Source: Heliobacterium mobile
GTDB lineage: Bacteria > Bacillota > Desulfitobacteriia > Heliobacteriales > Heliobacteriaceae
Length of the DNA stretch: 32,241 nucleotides
Direction of reading: 5' to 3'
Assembly: GCF_009720735.1 (NCBI RefSeq)
Contig: NZ_WNKU01000034.1
Span: 1 to 32,241, forward strand
Positions 1 to 8,190 of this stretch are shown in pieces. Numbering within the stretch: position 1 is the first letter of the stretch; each line of letters begins with the position of its first letter. The notes beneath the pieces were generated by a model. The model searched no databases. It was given only the letters and a program-made list of their open reading frames with translations, and was not told the origin of the DNA. Position numbers and translations under genes: made by a program.

Positions 1-1829
1 ATGTGCCACTGTTGATCATCGCTCAGCGTAACGCCTCCTGTTATCCCTTCGCCTGGCACACTAGAATAAAAGTTTCCGATTAAGTTAGTTCTGTCGATGC
101 CTGTGGTCGATGTGGTCTCAATATCCACCTTCACGGCTGACGCCTGCAGGTTGGGTGTGCCGTCTTCCGCCACTACGTAAATGTGATAGTTCGTCGCAGG
201 TTCTAAGTTGGTGATGTTGATCGTCGCCGTCGTATCCGCTGTCAGGTTCACAGAACCCTTTTTCCCGGTGCCCGGATCGCCTCCGCTTGCGTTCTTGCCA
301 GCCTTCACCTGCGCCGCCGTCGGCGCTGCGACCCCGTCTTCTACCACTACGTAGTAGGCCTTGCCGAGTTCGTCGGTCTGGAGCAGCACCTCCGCGCTAT
401 TTTGGGTGACCGTTCTCGCCTGCGGATAGCCGTCTGCCCACGTGGGGGGAGTGTTGTCGGTCTTGGCTATCGCTGAGACCTCATTGGACTCAGTACTTAG
501 AGCGTTCCCATCACCAACACCCTTTACAACAAAATAGTATGTAGTTCCACCTACAAGCCCTTTTATAGTCTTGCTTTTCGCTTCATAACCCCAAGCAATT
601 ACAGAATTCTCTTCGTTGTACGAGCCCGACTCAGTACTCCAATATATACGATAAGCTCCAGCCCGTTTTGATTTATCCCAGTTAACTGTTACTGTTCCAG
701 GCCCTCCATCTGCGCTGATAGCATGAGGCACGTTTGCTGTAGTTAAAAGCGATGGATATTGCCCCTCCGATTTTGACCATGTATCGGCTGAACCCCAATC
801 CGAGGAGTTTAAAGCACTTTTTAGATCGCTAACCTGCTTAGGTTCAGCTCCTATATCTGATGGTAAGTTATTATCATACATCCCTATGCCATGTCCACAT
901 GTGCCGTCTAAATAATAATTTGACGAGAGGTTGTTAGATAAGGCATTTCCGGAAATGCCCCCTGCTCTACTCCTATTGTGATCTTCTTCTAATACATTAC
1001 CCGTTAAGGAAACATTGCCTATAGAATAACAATTTATTAAGGAAGCATTTGTCCTACCTACAATACCCCCAACTGCAGCAGCGTCTTTAGAACTACTAGA
1101 TATATTGCCTGAGTTCCAACAATCTTGTAAGTTCCACCCACAGTCTGCAGCAATTCCCCCTGCCGTAACAAGTACGCCGGTAGAATTCCCAGCAGAAACA
1201 TTTGCAGCATTATAGCATGATATAATATTCGCCATGCTATTACCTACAAGGCCTCCTACCAACGAATCGTCCCCACCCACGATGGTTCCACTAACATAGC
1301 AATTTTCCAAGGTGCCCTCAGCATTTGCTGCAATTGCGCCTATATGGAGATTAGATTCAGCTATATTAATATTAACATTCGAAAATTTAATATTTCTTAC
1401 TGTACCTTGTTTATCATCCGAGGCATAATGAAGATTCGCAAAAAAGCCGACAGACAGATAGCCGTCACACGAAGTTACTGTATCAGTAATCTTCATGTTT
1501 GATATTGTATGCCAACATCCATCATATGTTCCTGAAAAACCAACCGATTTCTTATCGAGCGGCTCAAAGTTATCTACCCCACTTAGGTCAATATCGGCTG
1601 TCTGGACGAAATATTTGTCATTTAACGACTTCGAAATATAGTTTTCCCGTATCCATTCAAGATCTTGATGGCTGGCAATCAAATATGGATCGTTTGCTGT
1701 TCCGCTACCGGTTGGTTGGTCAGCCGCATACGTTTTCACGACCATAAAATCTAGAAACGGTATAATACTACACAGCATAATCGTAATTACGAAGACAACT
1801 ATTGCTTTACTCCGAACACTCTTATACAT
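1..1829 (-). CDS. Secreted GLUG/Fn3 repeat surface protein (partial, C-terminus beyond window)
   Basis: I translated this frame directly from the minus strand; it is open from an ATG at 1829 to the window edge (about 609 codons) and has no stop. The start is preceded by a strong AGAGGAGGGG ribosome site. Residues 1-35 have a basic start (MYKSVRSK) and a hydrophobic stretch ending near KTYAAD, which fits a signal peptide. Residues about 40-330 carry GLUG-like repeats (for example GAIAANAEGTLENCYVSG, VGGLVGNS and AGGIAAD), typical of beta-helical adhesins. Residues about 365-457 form a fibronectin type III domain (core GAYRIYWSTESGSY, GGTTYYFVVKG). A further beta-sandwich-like repeat follows at about 460-590 (ATNYHIYVVAEDGTPN). 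The protein is probably exported and cell-surface attached; anchor domains would lie outside the window. AT content is higher than in the metabolic genes. The substrate or partner cannot be told. Confidence 0.85.
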   Translation of the reverse strand, partial: MYKSVRSKAIVVFVITIMLCSIIPFLDFMVVKTYAADQPTGSGTANDPYLIASHQDLEWIRENYISKSLNDKYFVQTADIDLSGVDNFEPLDKKSVGFSGTYDGCWHTISNMKITDTVTSCDGYLSVGFFANLHYASDDKQGTVRNIKFSNVNINIAESNLHIGAIAANAEGTLENCYVSGTIVGGDDSLVGGLVGNSMANIISCYNAANVSAGNSTGVLVTAGGIAADCGWNLQDCWNSGNISSSSKDAAAVGGIVGRTNASLINCYSIGNVSLTGNVLEEDHNRSRAGGISGNALSNNLSSNYYLDGTCGHGIGMYDNNLPSDIGAEPKQVSDLKSALNSSDWGSADTWSKSEGQYPSLLTTANVPHAISADGGPGTVTVNWDKSKRAGAYRIYWSTESGSYNEENSVIAWGYEAKSKTIKGLVGGTTYYFVVKGVGDGNALSTESNEVSAIAKTDNTPPTWADGYPQARTVTQNSAEVLLQTDELGKAYYVVVEDGVAAPTAAQVKAGKNASGGDPGTGKKGSVNLTADTTATINITNLEPATNYHIYVVAEDGTPNLQASAVKVDIETTSTTGIDRTNLIGNFYSSVPGEGITGGVTLSDDQQWH

Positions 1830-2227
1830 TTTACCCCTCCTCTTTAATAAAACGAAAACCGTAGATCATTCGAGAAGAAACAGTGCACCTACTGAAAAAA
1901 TCGATTGCTCCCCTATTCCCCATTATCTTCGGAAAAGGCGACAACAAACGTACTTTCCAGTATTACCACTGCCGCACGGTTGGTACGACATCCATGCAAA
2001 ACCAAATTTTTCTTTTGAATTCCATTGTTCCTGGTTTCGTGCATTTTAAGGTCTCTACCACGTGTTTACTAGTCAAAGATTCGGGTTTTGTCTATGGATA
2101 AGTGAATAGATGCGGAATCCCCATTTTAAAAACAAGTGTGCAACCGGGTTGAATGATCACATCCTTTTTTAGGTTGCCTCTATCTCAATAGATAAAAGTG
2201 ATTGCTTTTACGGGCATTTCACTCGGT

Positions 2228-2243
2228 GACTTTGATGAAAGTC
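2228..2243. repeat. Perfect inverted repeat GACTTT-gatg-AAAGTC
   Basis: The two 6-base arms are perfectly complementary around a 4-base loop. It lies about 400 bp upstream of the surface-protein start codon. It could be an operator half-site pair or a small RNA hairpin; nothing else in the sequence decides this. Confidence 0.35.
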
Positions 2244-2633
2244 AGTCGCTCATCGCTTGCTTGTACTCATCGCAAGATGAAGTCCAATATTCCTGCTCCT
2301 CTTAGTAAAATTATTTTATTCACTATCATGTAATAAGCAGGTACCTTAATTGCTTACAAGGTTAACATTGATGAATTCGAACCAAAACACTAATCCAAAT
2401 CCCCTATTGTAAATAAATGTTATTTATTGTTTTAGTTGCATCGTTAGTCAAGCCGTTTCCTGTAAAATTTATCTTGCAATAACTATACAATGGAATAATT
2501 AGCCTTGTCAAAACATTTAATAATAATTTAACAAATTACAATTGCTAAAGGTTACTCCATCCTAAGCGTGTCTGCATATGACCTAATCGGTTCATGTAAA
2601 TTCTCCTCAGTGAGGGGCAAATACGCACAAAAT

Positions 2634-2676
2634 ACGGACAGACATGTCCCTTCCGGGATAGTCCGTCCGTTTTAAC
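2634..2676 (-). terminator. Intrinsic terminator after slipin gene
   Basis: On the minus strand a 10-bp stem (ACGGACGGAC pairing with GTCTGTCCGT, one G-U pair) with an inner TCCC/GGGA pairing is followed by a T-containing tract (ATTTTG). It lies about 100 bp past the slipin stop codon. The plus strand also has TTTT after the hairpin, so it may work in both directions. Confidence 0.6.
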
Positions 2677-2768
2677 AACTAATAGGCCATAAGCCACTTT
2701 ATTTGGCATTGCACGGAAATTTATACTGCCTTGTAAACGTCAATAAGTCCTAGGATCTACATAGGGAA

Positions 2769-3575
2769 TCATGGTTCTGGACACGACTCGCTCTGTCCAC
2801 TCTTTTCCGGCCTATGACTGATTGTTCCATTCCCCTGAAAATATGAAAGAATCTCAATCGGCAGCGGAAACAAAATCGTACTATTCTTCTCCACCGCAAT
2901 CTCCGTCAACGTTTGCAAGATTCTCAACAGAGCTCCCGTGGGATTTTGACTGATCACCGACGCCGCCTCCAAAAGCTTCTCGGATGCCTGATACTCCCCT
3001 TCCGCAGAGATGACCTTCGCCCGCCGTTCCCGCTCGGCCTCGGCCTGTTTCGCCATAGCCCGCTTCATCCCTTCAGGCAGATCGACCGCTTTAATCTCTA
3101 CACCGGTCACCTTAATCCCCCAAGGGTCCGTCGCCTTGTCCAACTGTTCCTTCAGCACGAGATTCAATTTATCCCGGGCGGTGAGCATTTCATCGAGATC
3201 ATGCGAGCCGAGCACTGACCGGAGAAGAGTCTGCGCGTACAACGTCGTCGCTTGCCGGTAGTTCTCCACGTTAAGGATCGCCAGTTGAGGATCAAAGACC
3301 TGAAAATAAACGACCGCATCGATCGAAACAGGAACGTTATCTTTTGTGATGATATCCTGGCGGGGCACATCAATAGTCGTCGTCCGCATATCTACGAAAA
3401 GGGTCCGGTCAATTCCAAAAGGAAGGACCACATTCAGTCCCGGTTGCAAGATCCCGGTGAATCGGCCTAACCGCAACAGGAGGGCTCGTTCGTATTGACC
3501 GACGATTCGGATACCGGAAATGATCGACGTTAGAATCAACGGAATCAGAAGAACAAGCAAAATAATCGTAATCAT
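2769..3575 (-). CDS. Slipin / SPFH-band 7 family membrane protein
   Basis: The 268-residue product has one N-terminal membrane segment (residues 1-25, rich in I/L/V) followed directly by the band-7 start IVGQYERALLLRLGRF, then the SPFH core (VDMRTTTIDVPRQDIITKDN, VYFQVFDP, VLGSHDLDEML, GVEIKAVDLPEGMKRAMAKQ) and a heptad-like Ala/Glu-rich helix (AEAERERRAKVISAEGE) expected to coil during oligomer formation. Length and motif order match bacterial slipins (stomatin-like proteins), which scaffold membrane microdomains and are often paired with an NfeD-family membrane protease partner. No nfeD gene lies beside it here. The ATG at 3575 has an AAGGTG ribosome site. It is divergent from ppx, with 216 bp between them, and it seems to be transcribed alone, ending at the hairpin at 2634-2670. 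Confidence 0.92.
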   Translation of the reverse strand: MITIILLVLLIPLILTSIISGIRIVGQYERALLLRLGRFTGILQPGLNVVLPFGIDRTLFVDMRTTTIDVPRQDIITKDNVPVSIDAVVYFQVFDPQLAILNVENYRQATTLYAQTLLRSVLGSHDLDEMLTARDKLNLVLKEQLDKATDPWGIKVTGVEIKAVDLPEGMKRAMAKQAEAERERRAKVISAEGEYQASEKLLEAASVISQNPTGALLRILQTLTEIAVEKNSTILFPLPIEILSYFQGNGTISHRPEKSGQSESCPEP

Positions 3576-3791
3576 GGTCTTTCACCTTTCCCATCTTGAT
3601 AAACTTTAGGGTATTTTTTCTTGCTTCCTTTTCTACACTAGGCAAAAAATGTTCTCACAGGGGATACGTTAGCGAATGAGTGCAGTGAAATTATCCCCTC
3701 CTTTCCTAAACCGATGCAGGATACAAGCGATTTATGTGTAATAATTTCTGTATAGCCCGAAAAGACTTACGTAAATGAAGGAAGAAGTACT

Positions 3792-5309
3792 GTGGAAAAA
3801 GTCGCGATCATCGATTTAGGCTCCAACTCTGTTCGCTTGATGCTGGTCGGCATTTCTTCAGATGGTTCATACAAGCTCATTGACGAGGCCAAAGAAGGCG
3901 TTCGGCTTAGCGAAAACATGGGCCCCGAGTTGACGCTCAAACCGGCAGCCATCGTACGGACCATTGAAGCGTTACGGCTGTTTCAGCACCTCTATCGTGC
4001 CCACGGCATCACTCAGATCATTGCCGTGGCCACTGCCGCCGTTCGGTTGGCCAGCAACCAAAGAGAATTCTTACAGCAGGTGAAGGACGCCACAGGCCTT
4101 GAGTTTCGTGTGCTCTCGGGACAAGAAGAAGCCCAGGCCGCATACATGGGCGTCGTGAATACAATAGACGCCTCCGACGGGTTGATCATCGACATCGGCG
4201 GCGGTTCCACGGAACTTATCCAGCTCAAAGATCGACGTGTGGTTGCGGCCACCAGCCTTCCCTTTGGTTCCGTCACCCTGACGGAATCCTTCTTAGATAA
4301 GGTCAAGCCGACGGAAGAGCAAGTGAAAACATTGGAAGGCTTTCTTCGGGAGCACTTTTCTTCTGTAGAATGGCTTCGGGATATGAATAATCCCACCATC
4401 TTCGGACTGGGTGGTACAATCCGTAACCTGTCCAAAATTGACCGCAAACGAAAAAAATACAGTCTCGATATTACCCACAACTACCGGATGTCCGGCAAAG
4501 ACGTTCTCGATATCTATCGCCTAGTCCGCACAGCAAATCTTGAGCAGCGAAAGAAAATCCCAGGGCTCTCTAAAGATCGGGCCGACATCATCATCGCCGG
4601 CTTGGCTGTGGTAAGCGGGCTAGTCAACTATACCCAGAGCCAGGAACTTGCCGTCAGTGGTTCCGGTCTTCGAGACGGTTTGTTCTATCAGTATCTGCTC
4701 CGCAATCGAGAGGTTCCCTTCATCGACAACCTGACCCAGCACAGTGTAGAAAACCTCATGCGTTACTACAATCTTGAACTGGATCACCCCCGCCATGTAG
4801 CCAAGCTGACCTTGTCTATGTTCGACCAGCTCCAGTCGCTTCATGAATTAGGCCCGGCGGAGAGGAAAATTCTAGAGGTTGCCTCTTTGCTGCATGATGT
4901 AGGCATACTTGTCAACTTCTACGACCATCATAAGCACAGTTTCTACCTCATCACCAATTCCCGTATCAACGGCTTGACTCACCGAGAGATTCTCGTGGCC
5001 GCCTATGTAGCCATGTCCCACTCGAAACCCCTGCAAGCGAACATCTTGCCCCATCGGGACATTCTCAATGAGGACGATGGGAAGACGATCAAAATACTTG
5101 GCGTCATCCTACGCATCGCTGAAGCCTTGGAACGCAGCGAAGCCGGCGTGATCCAAGATATACGTTGCCACCAATATGTGGATAACGTTCACCTGGTTGC
5201 TCTTGCCCGCCATTCGGCCGAACTGGAGATCTGCGACGCTTTCAAAGGAGCGGCAGATTTTAAAAAAGTCTTTGGGAGAAATCTCTTTATTTCCGCCCAA
5301 AACCTGTAG
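3792..5309 (+). CDS. ppx: Exopolyphosphatase / pppGpp phosphohydrolase (Ppx/GppA) with HD domain
   Basis: The 505-residue protein opens with the ASKHA phosphate-1 motif IDLGSNSVRLMLVG (residues 7-20), then ATAAVRLASN, the second phosphate-binding motif IDIGGGSTELIQL (about 135-147) and GLGGTIRNLSK. The C-terminal part (about 320-490) is an HD-type domain with LLHDVG near residue 367. This is the long form of the Ppx/GppA family, which removes terminal phosphate from inorganic polyphosphate and in some members hydrolyses pppGpp; which activity dominates cannot be told. The start is a GTG (3792) with GGAAG about 10 bases upstream. It converges with ppk1, the enzyme of the reverse process, and the two share a terminator at 5363-5407, so the pair probably sets polyphosphate level. 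Confidence 0.95.
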   Translation: MEKVAIIDLGSNSVRLMLVGISSDGSYKLIDEAKEGVRLSENMGPELTLKPAAIVRTIEALRLFQHLYRAHGITQIIAVATAAVRLASNQREFLQQVKDATGLEFRVLSGQEEAQAAYMGVVNTIDASDGLIIDIGGGSTELIQLKDRRVVAATSLPFGSVTLTESFLDKVKPTEEQVKTLEGFLREHFSSVEWLRDMNNPTIFGLGGTIRNLSKIDRKRKKYSLDITHNYRMSGKDVLDIYRLVRTANLEQRKKIPGLSKDRADIIIAGLAVVSGLVNYTQSQELAVSGSGLRDGLFYQYLLRNREVPFIDNLTQHSVENLMRYYNLELDHPRHVAKLTLSMFDQLQSLHELGPAERKILEVASLLHDVGILVNFYDHHKHSFYLITNSRINGLTHREILVAAYVAMSHSKPLQANILPHRDILNEDDGKTIKILGVILRIAEALERSEAGVIQDIRCHQYVDNVHLVALARHSAELEICDAFKGAADFKKVFGRNLFISAQNL

Positions 5310-5362
5310 CACGCGATTTTTTCTAATGAAGGCTTTAAAACCTTCCCAACTAAATGAAGAAT

Positions 5363-5407
5363 AAAAAGGGGGATGACCCATAGCCATTTGGGTCATCCCC
5401 CTTTTTT
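5363..5407. terminator. Bidirectional intrinsic terminator between ppx and ppk1
   Basis: A near-perfect long stem (AAAAGGGGGATGACCCA pairing with TGGGTCATCCCCCTTTT, short loop) is flanked by an A-run on the left and a T-run on the right. It therefore reads as a terminator on both strands and lies between the stops of convergent ppx (5309) and ppk1 (5419). Confidence 0.92.
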
Positions 5408-5418
5408 GTCGCCTTTGT

Positions 5419-7599
5419 CTAATGCAGGATATCCTTAACCGTCCCCTGTTGCCCCTGTGCGGCCGGTAGGCGTGCACGGCGATTGCGGCGCCGTGATTGC
5501 CGGATGAAATAGCTCTGGCTCTGCACAGATTCTTCGCCGTTACGCTCTACCCGCACATAGGTGCCATCGGGCTGTAAGCGGCGGGCTTTGCTATTGTCTT
5601 TGATCATCGTATCGAGAATGTGTTTGACTCGCTGGGCTAATTCCGACGACTTCACCGGGAAGATCAGTTCCACCCGGCGATCGAGGTTTCGGCCCATCCA
5701 GTCGGCGCTGGACAGATAGAGCTCTTCCTTACCGCCATTTTGAAAATAAAAGGCGCGGTGATGCTCTAAGAATCGCCCCACAATGCTGATCACCCGGATG
5801 TTCTCGCTCACACCGGGAATCCCCGGGCGAAGGCAGCACATGCCCCGGACGATGAGATCGATCTGCACGCCGGCACAGGAGGCGCTGTACAGCTTTTGAA
5901 TGATCGACGCATCCGTTAAGGAATTCATCTTGGCGATGATATGTCCCGGCTTATCGGGTGTGCTCAAGGCGATTTCCCGCTCAAACAGGTCGTACAGTTT
6001 TTTTCGCAGTCCTAAGGGGGCTGCTTCCAATTCCCGCCACTTGGCCGGAACAGCATATCCAGTCACTTCATTAAAGAAGTCCGTCGCGTCCGCACCGATG
6101 TTCTCGTCACAAGTCAGCAGCCCAAAGTCCGTATAGAAACGGGCTGTCGTGTCGTTGTAATTCCCCGTTCCTAAGTGCACGTATCGGCGAATATGGCCTG
6201 CTTCCTGCCGAACGACCAGCGTGATCTTCGCATGGGTCTTTAAGCCTACGAGTCCATAGATGACATGGCAGCCCGCTTTTTCCAACATTTTCGCCCAGGC
6301 AATATTCTTCTCTTCGTCAAATCGCGCTTTCAGTTCCACCAGCACGGTCACCTGTTTTCCGTTTCGAGCCGCCTCCGCCAAGGCACTGATGATCGGCGAA
6401 TCACCGCTGACTCGGTACAAGGTCTGCTTTATGGCCAGCACTTGCCGATCCCTGGCTGCCTGCATGACGAATTTGACGACCGGTTCAAAAGACTCATAGG
6501 GATGATGGAGTAGAATATCTTTTTTGGTGATAGCCGCAAAAATATCCTTTTCTCCAATCAGATCTACCGGCTCCTGGGGAACCATTTTTTCGTGGCGCAG
6601 CCCATCATAGCCGGGTAGATCAGCAATGCGAAAGAAAGCCGTCAAATCCAAGGGGCCTGGAATGTAGTAGATATCCTCGTCATCTAATTCCAGGTCCGCT
6701 TTTAAATAGTCTTTCATCGCATCACTCACACCAGCTTCCACTTCCAGCCGAACTTCCGCACCCCACTTGCGTTTTTGCAGTTCCTTTTCGATGGCCTCCA
6801 GTAAATCCTCGGCCCCCTCTTCATCGACAGTCAAGTCGGCGTTTCGGGTAATCCGGAAGATGGACGAATCGAGAATCTGATTGCCCCGAAAAAGGTCCTC
6901 CAAGTGGGATTGAATCACATCTTCTAAAAATACAAAGGCTTTCCCCTCGGCGTAAGGGATTTCGATAAACCGCGGAAGGACCGAAGGGACTTGCACGACG
7001 GCAAAAAGATTCGGTTTGCAGGTCAAATGGGTTTTGGATTCGACAAAGACAGCGATATTCAAGCTCTTATTCGCCAGGAGGGGAAAGGGACGGCTTTGGT
7101 CGACGGCCATAGGGGTTAACACAGGATAGACGGTATGTTCAAAATAATTTTCCACAAAGGCCCTTTGCAGGCCTGTTAAGTCTTTATAGCGCAATACATG
7201 GATGCCTTTGGCCTCAAGTTCCGGCAGGATCTGTTCTTGCAGGTGGCGATACTGATCACTCACCAACCGGTGAGCCCTCTCTGCTATTTTTTTTAGCTGT
7301 TCCTCTGGAGACAACCCGGCAGCGTCTTTTTTCCGAAGCTCTGCCACTACCTGGTCCTGCAGACCGGCGACACGGACCATAAAAAACTCATCCAAGTTGG
7401 AACTGACGATAGCCAGAAATTTCAAACGTTCCAGGAGCGGGTTCGTCGGATCCGTCGCTTCCTCCAAGACCCGATGGTTGAACTCGAGCCAACTCAACTC
7501 CCGGTTGATATAATACTCTGAACGGATAAAAGACTTCCGTTCCACTATGGTCTCAGGTGGATTGCCGGTGATCGGCAATAGGTTACATCGTTGATTCAT
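5419..7599 (-). CDS. ppk1: Polyphosphate kinase 1
   Basis: The enzyme transfers the gamma-phosphate of ATP to growing polyphosphate. The protein has the PPK N-terminal domain (INRELSWLEFNHRVLEEA, about residues 33-50), the middle PHP-like domain, and two C-terminal phospholipase-D-like domains. The autophosphorylated histidine is in GLKTHAK (H456), and the second active-site histidine is in FLEHHRAFYF (H613), followed by LYLSSADWMGRN. I prefer the ATG at 7599 (726 residues), which has GGAG nine bases upstream, over the TTG at 7620, which has no properly spaced ribosome site. The last 20 or so residues are Arg-rich (SRRRNRRARL) and extend past the usual family end. It is transcribed toward ppx; a 12-bp palindrome sits just upstream at 7628-7639. 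Confidence 0.96.
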   Translation of the reverse strand: MNQRCNLLPITGNPPETIVERKSFIRSEYYINRELSWLEFNHRVLEEATDPTNPLLERLKFLAIVSSNLDEFFMVRVAGLQDQVVAELRKKDAAGLSPEEQLKKIAERAHRLVSDQYRHLQEQILPELEAKGIHVLRYKDLTGLQRAFVENYFEHTVYPVLTPMAVDQSRPFPLLANKSLNIAVFVESKTHLTCKPNLFAVVQVPSVLPRFIEIPYAEGKAFVFLEDVIQSHLEDLFRGNQILDSSIFRITRNADLTVDEEGAEDLLEAIEKELQKRKWGAEVRLEVEAGVSDAMKDYLKADLELDDEDIYYIPGPLDLTAFFRIADLPGYDGLRHEKMVPQEPVDLIGEKDIFAAITKKDILLHHPYESFEPVVKFVMQAARDRQVLAIKQTLYRVSGDSPIISALAEAARNGKQVTVLVELKARFDEEKNIAWAKMLEKAGCHVIYGLVGLKTHAKITLVVRQEAGHIRRYVHLGTGNYNDTTARFYTDFGLLTCDENIGADATDFFNEVTGYAVPAKWRELEAAPLGLRKKLYDLFEREIALSTPDKPGHIIAKMNSLTDASIIQKLYSASCAGVQIDLIVRGMCCLRPGIPGVSENIRVISIVGRFLEHHRAFYFQNGGKEELYLSSADWMGRNLDRRVELIFPVKSSELAQRVKHILDTMIKDNSKARRLQPDGTYVRVERNGEESVQSQSYFIRQSRRRNRRARLPAAQGQQGTVKDILH

Positions 7600-7627
7600 C
7601 ACACAACGCTCCAAAGTCAAAGTTTGG

Positions 7628-7639
7628 CCGTCCGGACGG
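7628..7639. promoter_or_regulatory. ppk1: 12-bp perfect palindrome CCGTCCGGACGG upstream of ppk1
   Basis: The palindrome is GC-rich in an otherwise AT-rich leader and lies about 30 bp before the ppk1 ATG. An extended -10-like TATGATAAC lies a little further upstream (about 7655-7665 on the minus strand), so the palindrome would fall in the 5' leader, as an operator or RNA hairpin. No known binding protein is recognised. Confidence 0.3.
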
Positions 7640-7703
7640 TCTCCCGCTAGTGCTTGTTATCATATATAATACCGAAAATTCGCTTTTTTTGGTACCCCCC
7701 TGT

Positions 7704-7741
7704 AGCGACTCCTCGGTATATACTGGAAATAAGCGACTCCT
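7704..7741. repeat. Direct repeat AGCGACTCCT, two copies 28 bp apart
   Basis: The 10-base word occurs at 7704-7713 and again at 7732-7741. The start-to-start spacing of 28 bp is a little under three helical turns. It lies between ppk1 and the DnaA-box cluster. The role is unknown; on the minus strand each copy contains AGGAG, but no frame follows either one. Confidence 0.4.
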
Positions 7742-7884
7742 TTTTTTGTGCTTGTATATATCTTGAGTACGTCCTTCTTCCCTGATTATAGACTTCTCCG
7801 GTCAAAAATCCGTGTTTTTAACCGAATCTTGGAAAAAGCTTAACAATCTTAATAATTAAAAGGAACTGGAAATCCCCAACTAAA

Positions 7885-7990
7885 TGTGGATAAGCCCTAT
7901 CTATCACCCTGTGGATAATGGGGATAAATCCGTGAATAACTCTAACACTGGTCTTTTTGAGGTCAAGCATGTGGATAAGATCAGGGATAA
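7885..7990 (-). promoter_or_regulatory. Cluster of DnaA boxes
   Basis: Three perfect consensus boxes (TTATCCACA on the minus strand) occur at 7885-7893, 7910-7918 and 7970-7978, all in the same orientation. Between and beside them are weaker matches: 7919-7927 (one mismatch), 7931-7939 (TTATTCACG) and 7982-7990 (two mismatches). An AT-rich stretch lies immediately beyond the left-most box (about 7815-7865). This density is far above chance and resembles an origin or a DnaA-titrating cluster. No dnaA or dnaN gene is in the window. Confidence 0.75.
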
Positions 7991-8040
7991 GCCGCAACAA
8001 TCATATTCACTCGAATCAAATCAATCCTAAGAGAATGAAC

Positions 8041-8084
8041 GGAAGAAGCCCAAGACGAATCACTTATCGCCTCGGGCTTCTTTC
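8041..8084. terminator. Terminator-like hairpin after the CoA-transferase unit
   Basis: GGAAGAAGCCC pairs with GGGCTTCTTTCC around a roughly 20-base loop. It lies about 110 bp past the stop of the CoA-transferase beta subunit (8191). There is no strong T-run on the minus strand after the stem, so efficiency is uncertain; the T-rich side is on the plus strand. Confidence 0.5.
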
Positions 8085-8190
8085 CTTTGTCCGTTCTTAT
8101 GATTTTCGGGATCTTTTATTTTCTATGTTCAATTGATTGGCAATGCTTCAACTGAAAGTTTCGTTAGAATCTTTTTTCGCTCCATACTCA

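Larger units (their letters stand above)
1830..2768. other. Gene-free AT-rich intergenic region (about 940 bp)
   Basis: I see no convincing coding frame here; the frames that are open (for example a 72-codon + frame at 1883-2101) have low-complexity, non-protein-like composition and no ribosome site. The stretch holds a perfect 6-4-6 inverted repeat at 2228-2243 (GACTTT, loop gatg, AAAGTC), a possible long-loop pairing of GCAACC with GGTTGC at about 2139-2178, and a terminator hairpin at 2634-2670. It probably includes the promoter and a long 5' leader for the surface protein at 1829. I looked for a cyclic-di-GMP riboswitch core and did not find one. Confidence 0.6.
7600..8190. other. Gene-free region with DnaA-box cluster (about 590 bp)
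   Basis: No credible gene is present. Going left to right it holds a 12-bp palindrome (7628-7639), a pair of 10-bp direct repeats (7704-7741), an AT-rich stretch (about 7815-7865), a cluster of DnaA boxes (7885-7990) and a terminator-like hairpin (8041-8084). It separates ppk1, which reads left from here, from the CoA-transferase unit, which ends here. Confidence 0.7.

Noticed and set aside
1883-2101. 72-codon plus-strand frame upstream of the surface protein
   Set aside because: No ribosome site, composition not protein-like, and it lies in the likely promoter/leader of the minus-strand gene.
1830-2300. Cyclic-di-GMP riboswitch before the surface-protein gene
   Set aside because: I looked for the conserved GEMM-I core on the minus strand and did not find it; only generic hairpins are present.
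7815-7990. Calling the DnaA-box cluster the chromosomal origin (oriC)
   Set aside because: The 23S gene would be transcribed toward it and head-on to replication, and there is no dnaA/dnaN nearby; I keep it as a DnaA-box cluster only.
7818-8000. 60-codon minus-strand frame across the DnaA-box cluster
   Set aside because: Its repeated LIH/IIH phrases are simply the translation of repeated TTATCCACA boxes; there is no ribosome site and no protein-like pattern.
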